DNA of 11,585 bases, from assembly GCA_947628325.1 (NCBI GenBank), contig CANQZL010000031.1, forward strand, positions 1 to 11,585, in the 5' to 3' direction. This DNA is from an uncultured Bacilli bacterium (GTDB lineage: Bacteria > Bacillota_I > Bacilli_A > RF39 > UBA660). A model generated the notes under the pieces. That model was not told where the DNA came from, did no database searches, and worked only from the letters and a program-made list of their open reading frames with translations. A program made the translations under genes and the position numbers. Shown here in pieces: positions 1-6,900 of this stretch (the stretch's first letter is position 1; every line of letters starts with the position of its first letter).

Positions 1-1473
1 TGGTTTTCCTTTTATGAATGTTTCTAATGATTCAACGGTATTTAGGTCATATCCTGCATATTTTGGCCAATCAAGTGCGAATTTAGGAGCACCATTTTCA
101 TCAAGGCTAACTATTATAAATTCAGATGCATTTGATTCATTTATTACTTTATAATTTTTCACAATATATTGTGCAAAGTCGTCTTCACTATTCTTTACAT
201 AGTTAAATAATGCTTCATTTCTAACTTCATTTCTAGCTCTTTCTCCATACAAATCATAGTCATCTGCAAACTCTTCTGCTCCTATGCTTTCTGCTAATTC
301 TGGGAAATCATCTACTTCTTCTATTGGATTTTCTTCATAATATGCTGAAATCTCCTCAGTTTCAATTGCACTTTGGTCTGCATCTAATGTTGCAATTTCA
401 CCCTTCGCTTGATTACTTTTTAATCCTCCTACTGATGTGATTAAAGATCTACCGCCACCTATTGCAGCACCTATCCCTGCGTCATACCACATGCCATTAT
501 CACCAGCGAAATCAAAAAATCCTCCTATTGAGCTATCATACAACAAATTTCCTTCTTCGTCAACCATATTTCTTCCGTATGCTAAATATTGTGCAGTATT
601 ATTAGCTAATGGTTCAAATGTTCCTGCGGCTGCACCAACTCCTGTCCATTTTATTACATCACTTACTGTTTTTGAACCTTTTGCTGCCGCTCCTATTTTA
701 TCCAAACCTACATCAGCCAAAGTTCCTGCTCCAAAAGCAACAGCTCCTACTACAGTTGCGCCTTCGAAGGATGCACCATTTTGAAATGCAGATTCTGAAG
801 CACTCCCTGCTGCACCAAGACCAGCTACAATTGATCCTCCAGCACCCGGTAGTGCACTGACAGCTGCGTATCCTACCATTGTGCCAACTCCTTCAGCTAT
901 TCCTAAAGCTGTATCAGATGCATAGGAGTTATCTTGTACCCAATCCCATTCTCCAACTGTTGAATCATATAAATCATTTATGTGTTCTGTTTCGACAAAA
1001 TCTGATACTCCTTCTTTTATTCCTTCAACATCAATATCAGCTCCAGCCCAATTGCATATTGTTGCTCCAGCTACGACAACATTTCCACCTAACATTGCTA
1101 CACCATCAACTATATCTTCTCCAACATTTGCTATACCTTTTACAAAGGAGGTTGAAACCTCTACTACTGTTGCAGCTGTATCTTCTAAAAAATTCAATGC
1201 TGCTTCATACCATGGTTTTTTTTCTCCTTCAGTTTCTTGATGAGTGGTTTTAATTCCTAGACTTCCTTGAACCTCACCTGTTTCATAATCTTGGATATCT
1301 ACACTATCAATAAACGTATCTAAATTTATACTTCCATCTGCATTTACCACTGAACTTGAAGTACTTATATCTTTTGTTTCATAATCGTTTATTTCAAAAT
1401 TATCCGTTATTATTGGCACTTTTGGCGCTACAGCTGATACTTTTTTTATACTTAGCGAATCTATATTTGACAT
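1..1473 (-). CDS. Polymorphic-toxin-like T7SS effector, N-terminal 491 codons (3' end outside window)
   Basis: The frame is open from ATG at 1473 to the window edge, so only the first 491 residues are visible. AAGGGTG upstream is a plausible ribosome binding site, and the start lies 17 nt after the stop of the 95-aa gene, so it is probably in the same operon. Residues 1-85 are polar and low in complexity, with a DYET motif occurring twice (about 30-33 and 63-66). Residues 88-140 are predicted amphipathic helix. Residues 185-350 are very rich in Gly and Ala with glycine-zipper-like hydrophobic stretches, typical of the pre-toxin region of Bacillota secreted polymorphic toxins. Residues 360-410 are acidic. 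Residues 410-491 look like the start of a globular domain containing a DWPKYAGY motif (468-475). There is no signal peptide and no recognisable LXG or WXG head. Position after the EssC, EsaB and Esx-like genes supports a T7SS substrate. The enzymatic activity cannot be assigned because the C-terminus is missing; a TNT-type NAD glycohydrolase is only a weak guess. Confidence 0.75.
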   Translation of the reverse strand, partial: MSNIDSLSIKKVSAVAPKVPIITDNFEINDYETKDISTSSSVVNADGSINLDTFIDSVDIQDYETGEVQGSLGIKTTHQETEGEKKPWYEAALNFLEDTAATVVEVSTSFVKGIANVGEDIVDGVAMLGGNVVVAGATICNWAGADIDVEGIKEGVSDFVETEHINDLYDSTVGEWDWVQDNSYASDTALGIAEGVGTMVGYAAVSALPGAGGSIVAGLGAAGSASESAFQNGASFEGATVVGAVAFGAGTLADVGLDKIGAAAKGSKTVSDVIKWTGVGAAAGTFEPLANNTAQYLAYGRNMVDEEGNLLYDSSIGGFFDFAGDNGMWYDAGIGAAIGGGRSLITSVGGLKSNQAKGEIATLDADQSAIETEEISAYYEENPIEEVDDFPELAESIGAEEFADDYDLYGERARNEVRNEALFNYVKNSEDDFAQYIVKNYKVINESNASEFIIVSLDENGAPKFALDWPKYAGYDLNTVESLETFIKGKP

Positions 1474-1490
1474 GCTTAACACCCTTTTTA

Positions 1491-1778
1491 TTATAAATTA
1501 GATTTTAATCTATTTATTATTCTATTTATATTTGTATTAAAAGTATCTATTTCTTTGTTTATATCCTTTAATGTTTCTTCTTCAAATGTTTTTTCATTAA
1601 TTACAATACCATCTTTTATACTATTACTTATTACTTCTACCTTTTGCTTTGCAGTGTTATTTTTTATTTGATTTATATTACCTATAAGATTACGATATTT
1701 TCTAGCTCTTTCTGCTCTTGCGGCTTCTTCTCTTTTCTTGCGTTCTTCTTCGGCAGTAAGTTCTTTTTCATTACTCAT
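1491..1778 (-). CDS. Small charged helical T7SS effector-associated protein (95 aa)
   Basis: The protein is small, soluble and entirely alpha-helical by composition. Residues 1-27 are dense in Glu, Lys and Arg (a likely charged coiled coil), followed by Asn/Ile/Lys-rich heptad-like helices to the C-terminus. It has no Trp, no signal peptide and no membrane segment. Its start overlaps the end of the 104-aa gene by 8 nt (ATGAGTAA), with GGAGAAG as ribosome binding site inside that gene, so the two are translationally coupled. In T7SSb loci, small helical proteins of this size (for example the DUF5082/DUF3958-type partners of LXG toxins) are encoded just before the toxin and help load it on the secretion machine. 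I infer that role from size, fold and position; the sequence alone does not fix a family. Confidence 0.75.
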   Translation of the reverse strand: MSNEKELTAEEERKKREEAARAERARKYRNLIGNINQIKNNTAKQKVEVISNSIKDGIVINEKTFEEETLKDINKEIDTFNTNINRIINRLKSNL

Positions 1779-2085
1779 TTGTATCTTCTCCTATTTTTGA
1801 ATTAATATAATTTGTACTATTATCTATTGTTTGATTGTACATTTTTATAATATAATTTAGTGTATTGCTTAGTCCGTTTAGATTTTTATTTATTGCATTC
1901 ATATTTTTGATTACTATATTTTCACCAATATCAATCGTCTTGTTGTCTATTAGTATACTATCTTTTAAAGAAGATATTGTAGTCAATATATTATTGGCAT
2001 TTGTAACGCTTTCCTTTCTTAACTCTTCTGCAATAGATATTGATTTACTTAATTGTTCTTCTTTGACAAAAAAATTTTTTTCCAT
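1771..2085 (-). CDS. Small helical T7SS effector-associated protein (104 aa)
   Basis: This is a helical protein rich in Asn, Ile, Lys and Ser with no Trp and no Cys. It reads as two long amphipathic helices with a possible break near residues 47-55. The size and helical-hairpin look are those of an Esx-like or DUF5344/TIGR04197-like partner of T7SSb toxins, although the WXG turn is absent. Its ATG shares one base with the stop of the 199-aa gene (TAATG), and GGAG lies 8 nt upstream inside that gene, so it is translationally coupled to it. Role as a toxin-targeting partner or chaperone is inferred from context. Confidence 0.75.
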   Translation of the reverse strand: MEKNFFVKEEQLSKSISIAEELRKESVTNANNILTTISSLKDSILIDNKTIDIGENIVIKNMNAINKNLNGLSNTLNYIIKMYNQTIDNSTNYINSKIGEDTNE

Positions 2086-2684
2086 TATTCTACTCCTTTA
2101 AACAAAATGTCACTATAATCAACTTCTTTTAGTAATGCACTTATTAAATCTTTAGATAACATGGTATTTATGTTTTCTTCTGCGATTTTTAATTCATCAA
2201 ATGCTTTTTCTATTTTATTTTTAGAAATTGTCAATTTTGTTATTATTGTATTTAAGCGAGATATTTCACTTTTAATCAAACTTTTTTCGGTTGATGAACA
2301 AAAAGATAAATTAAAAGAGTTAAGCTTTTGCATTGTATTTTTAAAGTTATTAATAGCTATTTTATATGATTCTATTATAGTTGCTTTATTATTCTGATTT
2401 ACAAAAAGCTTATTAATTGGTTCATCAATATTTACTTTCTGTATTTCTTTAATTATATTTTTATAAGTTTCATTTATATTTTTCAAATCATCTATAAAAC
2501 TTTGTATTTCTAGTTTTTGTAATGGAATGTTTTCAAAAAATCTTTCTGAATTTTGATCATGCCAATTAGGTTGAGTATTAAAAATTTCTTGAGTGCAGCT
2601 TAATGTTTTTTCTTCATAATTATTTATTTCTTCAAGTAAAGCTTCTGATAATGTATTTATCGAAGATAAGTTAATATTTAGCAT
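2085..2684 (-). CDS. WXG-like helical T7SS-associated protein (199 aa)
   Basis: I chose the ATG at 2684 because AAAAGGTG lies at the right distance before it. An in-frame ATG at 2714 (10 residues longer) lies inside a large hairpin and lacks a ribosome binding site. Residues 1-38 form one helix, then a WHD turn (W41-D43) followed by NSERFFENI closely resembles the W-x-G turn and following helix of WXG100 proteins. The rest (about 60-199) is further long helices, so the protein is roughly a WXG100-like hairpin plus a second helical unit. There is no signal peptide. It is the first of three small helical genes before the toxin-like gene and is separated from the Esx-like gene by a structured 76-nt spacer. 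It is probably a secreted or targeting partner of the toxin (inference). Confidence 0.75.
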   Translation of the reverse strand: MLNINLSSINTLSEALLEEINNYEEKTLSCTQEIFNTQPNWHDQNSERFFENIPLQKLEIQSFIDDLKNINETYKNIIKEIQKVNIDEPINKLFVNQNNKATIIESYKIAINNFKNTMQKLNSFNLSFCSSTEKSLIKSEISRLNTIITKLTISKNKIEKAFDELKIAEENINTMLSKDLISALLKEVDYSDILFKGVE

Positions 2685-2694
2685 ATTTTCACAC

Positions 2695-2742
2695 CTTTTC
2701 TTAAATATAAGCAATTTTTAAATTGCTTATATTTAAGAAAAG
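2695..2742 (-). promoter_or_regulatory. 48-nt near-perfect palindrome abutting the 199-aa gene's ribosome binding site
   Basis: Arms 2695-2715 and 2722-2742 are exact reverse complements (21 of 21). The intervening TTTTAA can pair further, leaving almost no loop. In the transcript the distal arm ends in AAGAAAAG, which contributes the 5' half of the AAAAGGTG ribosome binding site of the 199-aa gene. Folding would therefore tie up part of that site. It may uncouple expression of the helical trio and toxin from the upstream Esx-like gene, protect the esx mRNA 3' end, or act as a protein-binding site. The palindrome is seen directly; the function is inferred. Confidence 0.6.
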
Positions 2743-2759
2743 CATTTTATAAATGCTTT
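2739..2759 (-). terminator. Hairpin directly after the Esx-like gene, possible weak terminator or attenuator
   Basis: A 9-bp stem (AAAGCATTT pairing with AAATGCTTT, loop of 3) begins one base after the stop codon of the 260-aa gene. In the transcript it is followed by TCTTAAA, so the U-tract is short and termination is probably partial. Its 3' arm shares four bases (2739-2742) with the arm of the larger palindrome, so the two structures compete at their bases. Confidence 0.4.
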
Positions 2760-2760
2760 A

Positions 2761-3543
2761 TTAATTACTAGTAGTAGAACGTAATCCAGCATCTTGAATT
2801 TGTTCAGCATATGTAGTAGCTTGTTGTGCCATACTAACAAGTTCTTCAAGTATACCACCAACTGTTGTTTTTATATTGTTTTTGGCCTCTGCTACATAAG
2901 TATCAACTGCTTCTGCTACAGCACTTGTACCAGCCTTAGTAAATGCTTGACTACATGCTGCAACAAGATTGTCGTGAAGTGTCATAACTGCATTACCATA
3001 ATTATCGTTTAAAGTATTAAAGGCTTCAGTTATTTTTTTCTCAAATTCAGTATAGACTCCAACATACCCATTTGATAGTTTATCTTGTACATTGTTAACA
3101 ATATCTCCACATGTCACATCGATTGGGACACTTATTGATACTTCATTATGAGTATCTCTCGCTTGTTGTTGTGCAGTTGATCTAATGACTTTTCCTATTG
3201 CTTTTAAACTATTAGCTACCTTGTTTTCTAATGTTTTAAATGCAGGAACAACATTATCTTCTACATGTTTTTTACCATCTGCTGTTCCCCATTTTTCAGC
3301 AATTGCATTCATTATTCCATTTAAGCCAGCATTTAATGTATCATCTGCAGCTTGAGAATCTGTATTGAATTGTGATATTGCGCTATTAACTAGTTCTTCA
3401 CTGAATCCCTTTGTATCAGCTGGACCACCTGAATAGTCTCCAACTGTTGATCCCCATGTGTCTCCTCCTGATCCACTACTAGAATCTCCAGATCCCCATC
3501 CAAAAATCTTTAATAGTTTAGGTTTTAAAATTTCTTTTTCCAT
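2761..3543 (-). CDS. Long WXG/Esx-like secreted helical protein (260 aa)
   Basis: The start is supported by GGAGAG 5 nt upstream and a promoter-like leader. Residues 14-40 form a Gly/Ser-rich, disordered-looking tail. A helix follows (about 46-84), then the turn KWGTADG (W85-G86) and a second helix (about 90-130) with VEDNVVPAFKTLENKV, which matches the helix-turn-helix plan of WXG100-family proteins. Residues 135-160 break the pattern, and about 160-252 form a second long helical unit. It has no signal peptide and no membrane segment. WXG100 proteins are normally about 100 aa, so this is a long, two-unit variant. It sits directly after essC and esaB, where esxA-type genes are common, and it has its own strong ribosome binding site, as expected for an abundant substrate. 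No canonical C-terminal YxxxD/E export motif was seen. Its role as T7SS substrate or structural partner is inferred. Confidence 0.75.
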   Translation of the reverse strand: MEKEILKPKLLKIFGWGSGDSSSGSGGDTWGSTVGDYSGGPADTKGFSEELVNSAISQFNTDSQAADDTLNAGLNGIMNAIAEKWGTADGKKHVEDNVVPAFKTLENKVANSLKAIGKVIRSTAQQQARDTHNEVSISVPIDVTCGDIVNNVQDKLSNGYVGVYTEFEKKITEAFNTLNDNYGNAVMTLHDNLVAACSQAFTKAGTSAVAEAVDTYVAEAKNNIKTTVGGILEELVSMAQQATTYAEQIQDAGLRSTTSN

Positions 3544-3558
3544 TTTTCTCTCCTTCTT

Positions 3559-3572
3559 TAGTAGGTCTACTA
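3559..3572 (-). promoter_or_regulatory. Palindrome in the 5' leader of the Esx-like gene
   Basis: TAGTAG and CTACTA flank a 2-nt spacer, giving an exact 6-bp inverted repeat between the -10 hexamer and the ribosome binding site. Its position just after the expected transcription start suits an operator, but the repeat is short and could be chance. Confidence 0.3.
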
Positions 3573-3584
3573 CTATCTATATTC

Positions 3585-3640
3585 ATTATAATATATTTTT
3601 TTTTACTTTTTTTATTTTTTAAATTTTTTTACAAAAATTT
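3585..3640 (-). promoter_or_regulatory. Putative promoter of the Esx-like gene with A-rich upstream tract
   Basis: A perfect TATAAT lies at 3585-3590 on the minus strand, about 40 nt before the ATG. No convincing -35 hexamer is found at 16-18 nt. Instead the upstream 50 nt are almost pure A on the transcribed sense, resembling an UP-element or curved A-tract. No U-tailed terminator was seen between the esaB stop and this promoter, so readthrough from essC-esaB is also possible. Confidence 0.45.
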
Positions 3641-3648
3641 TACATTTC

Positions 3649-3909
3649 TTATTTAGATATTATTATTAACTCAGTACCATTTTTGATATCTTCTTCACGT
3701 ACAATACTATTATTTGGATATATTTTATTGGTGTTTTTGTTAATCAAAAGGAATTCTTTTCTTAGGTTTATACTAACGTCGCATAAATCTGCGACACATT
3801 TCATTATTAATTTGTTTATTTTCCAGACCAAGTAATTAACTGGAATGTACAAATCAAAGGTTTTACCATATTCGACAGCGAATAATTTTACTAAGACTTT
3901 ATTATCCAT
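3649..3909 (-). CDS. esaB: EsaB/YukD-like ubiquitin-fold T7SS accessory protein (86 aa)
   Basis: It is a short protein of about the usual YukD/EsaB length (near 80 aa). The pattern fits a beta-grasp fold: strand VLVKLFAV, strand FDLYIPVN, helix VWKINKLIMKCVADL, then short strands ending in GTELIIIS. The ATG follows the essC stop with no gap (TAAATG), and GAGG inside the end of essC serves as ribosome binding site, so the two are translationally coupled. In Staphylococcus and Bacillus this cytoplasmic protein is a core or regulatory part of the T7SSb apparatus and is encoded with EssC. Sequence similarity in this family is low, so the call rests on size, fold pattern and context. Confidence 0.75.
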   Translation of the reverse strand: MDNKVLVKLFAVEYGKTFDLYIPVNYLVWKINKLIMKCVADLCDVSINLRKEFLLINKNTNKIYPNNSIVREEDIKNGTELIIISK

Positions 3910-6900
3910 TTATTCATCTTCCTCATCTTGTGTAAAAAAATCTAATATTTTACATAATTTAGCTATCCCATCTATTATGTAGAATCCCATATCATTAGGA
4001 TACTCTAATCCGTATTCTTTCGTGTATCCTGATACTTTAAGTATTGTTTGATCCGATACTCCTGATCCTATCCATAATCCTTCTGGAGAATTAATTAATG
4101 CTTTATACCAATTATCAAACATATCGTTTTTTAATTTACTTGCTTCTTCTATAATTAATACAGCAATTTTTTCGGTTTTTTTAATTTTCTGAAATAAATC
4201 TTCTAATTTTTTAATTTCTGTAATTTTATTTTTTAATTTATCTATCCCATATATAATTAATACTACATTTATGGTTTCTATATTTTGAGTTACTTGATTG
4301 TCTATATATTCATCAATTTTGGTTATTACTTCATCAAAGTTTGCATTAAAGTAATTAGATACATTGTTTTTTTCTTCTGACAATTCATTGTTACCATCTA
4401 TAAATAATATACCTATTCCTTTATTTTTATATAGAGATATTAAGCTTTTAACAAAAGGAACTGTATTAATTATTTTATTAGACAGAATTAAATTTCCTAT
4501 ATTTGAAACCATATCCATAGTTTTAATGTCTAGTGAATTCTTTTCGATACCTATTGGTACTGTTTTTAATGTTTCAAATTCATCAATAACATCTTCTAGT
4601 CTGACGTGATTTGGTAGTGTTGGAATTTTTTGAACTCGTATTGTATTTTGTTCTTTTAATTTTTTAGATAACTCAATTAAATAATTACTTAGGGTTGCAT
4701 TATCCTCTACAATTGAAGCTGTTTGATATTCATGTATATTCCCGTTATTTAGCATACCTCTGCCTAAAATATCTGCTGGTATTTGACGCGTTTTACCACC
4801 AAGAGCGTCATTATACTCTATTTTATCTTTAAGTTTTAAAGCTAGTACTTTATTGATATTTTGATTTAATTTTGTTGATGCGGAACTTTTGCTATTGGCA
4901 GTTATTATATATACGATTCCATATCTAGATGAATCTCTTGTCATTTCAGGAACTATGTCTAAGATTGATTGTATGTTATCTTTTATATTATCAAATCCAT
5001 TGAATATTATTATTTTTAATGGTAATTTTTGACCACTATTTTTAATATAATTTTTATAATCTCCCCCATAATCAACAAACATTTTTTTTCTTTTATTTTG
5101 TTCATTATACAATAATTTTAACAAATTAGAATATTTTTCCATGTCACCATTAAAGACCATACCACCAAAATGTGGAAAATTAGTAAACATTCTTAAAGAT
5201 TCGGAACCATAATCTACTGAATAAAAATTTACTTCTTCGGTTGAGTGATTCTTACAAATTGAATATATAAGAGCATTTAATAGTTGTTCTCTTTCAGCAC
5301 CATCCGTTCCAATTATTAATAAATTGCCATCTTCAGCAGGATTATATTGAACAATACCTTGTTTTTGTAATTCTGGAGCATCGTATTCTCCTATAGTAGC
5401 TGTAACATTAAATGGTGTATGTTTAATTTGATATTTTTCTTCTACTTTATCAACTAATATTAGAGATGGAATATTATCTAACCATAATCTTTTAGCAAAC
5501 TTGTTTACTTGATTAGATATTTTTATTATTTCATTCATTACAGCGGCGATTTGTTCTCCTTGAGCTTCTTTTTGAACTTGATTAGTACTTTCTTGGATTG
5601 TTTTTATGATAAAACCATTATTATCTATGAAGTTAACGCTTTTATCTATTTGCTTTTGAATAGTATCTGCTGGATAATATTTTGCTCCTGCCCAACCAGA
5701 TTGACCTAGTACAAAATATTCATCCATTCCTACTTGAAGATAGAAGCGACCACTTTGTTTTAACATAGCAGCATCTGGTTTTTTTAACATTTCATTACTA
5801 TCACTAGCATCTTGAACTTTTAAACATACCTTAAATTTAGAGTTAGACCAAATTTGATCGTTTACGACACCACTAGGTTTTTGAGTCGCCAAAATTAAAT
5901 GAACACCTAAAGAACGACCAATACGAGCAACTGATATTAAATTATCCATAAATTCTGGCTGTTGACTCTTTAATTCAGCAAATTCATCGGAAATAATAAA
6001 TAAATGTGGTATAGGCTCAGCTAATTTACCTTCATGATAAAATTTTTGATATTTATATATATCAATTGTACTTTCTCCTAACATATCTCTAGCTTTATTA
6101 AATTCAGCTTGTCTTCTTTTTACTTCGGAGTCAATACTTACTAGAGTTCTATTCATTTCAGCCTTATCTAAGTTAGTTATTGTTCCAGCTAAATGTGGTA
6201 ATTTAACACCTGTAGTTTTATTTTCAAACGCAAATGCTAAACCTCCACCTTTGTAGTCTATTAAAATAAAAGCAATATCATCTGGACTATAGTTCATTGC
6301 CATAGAAAGGATATAGGTTATGATAAATTCTGATTTACCTGATCCAGTTGTTCCAGCTACTAGTCCATGTGGTCCATGAAATTTTTCATGAAGATCTAAG
6401 TATAATAGGTTATTTTCTTCATCGACTCCAACTTCTGCTTTTAAGCTCTTAGTAGAGTCATTATTTTTCCATCTATTTAAGATATTTAGTTGTTCTACTT
6501 TTCCAACATTTTCCATTTCTAAGAAAGAAATAGCTTCTGGTAGTTTTCCTCCAGCAACTTCTATTTCTATAGGAATGTTAGATAAGATTTTAACTATTTC
6601 CATCATATTAATGCTATAATCAATTTCTTCTTTAAAATTTGTAATTTCAGCATTTTCATATGAATTTTTTAAGATACCTGATGTACCTTCGTTTAGATTT
6701 ATAAAGTTTATACATTTACTTGGTAATTTATCTAGTTTATTTTCTAGAATAATTGTACTATAACCAATATTATTATCTACTTCTAATAATACTTTTAAAA
6801 AGTCTACTTTTTTATATAAAGGATAACTATCAGTAATAATTAAATAATATGGTTTTTTTAAATTTACATCGTCACTTTGATCAGAAATTGTTTGGATTCT

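Noticed and set aside
437..1253. Plus-strand open frames of 80-124 codons
   Set aside because: They lie opposite the Gly/Ala-rich toxin-like gene. Their Pro/Ala- or Leu/Gln-rich translations are antisense shadows, and none has a ribosome binding site or family motif.
2685..2714. Ten-residue N-terminal extension of the 199-aa gene
   Set aside because: The upstream ATG lies inside the large palindrome without a ribosome binding site, while AAAAGGTG fits the ATG at 2684.
1865..3012. Plus-strand open frames opposite the small helical and Esx-like genes
   Set aside because: Their Phe/Ile/Leu- or Cys-rich translations are typical of antisense to AT-rich genes; the minus-strand genes have coupled starts and binding sites.
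3600..3648. A/T inverted repeat as terminator after esaB
   Set aside because: The stem would be only A-T pairs and is followed by A rather than U in the transcript.
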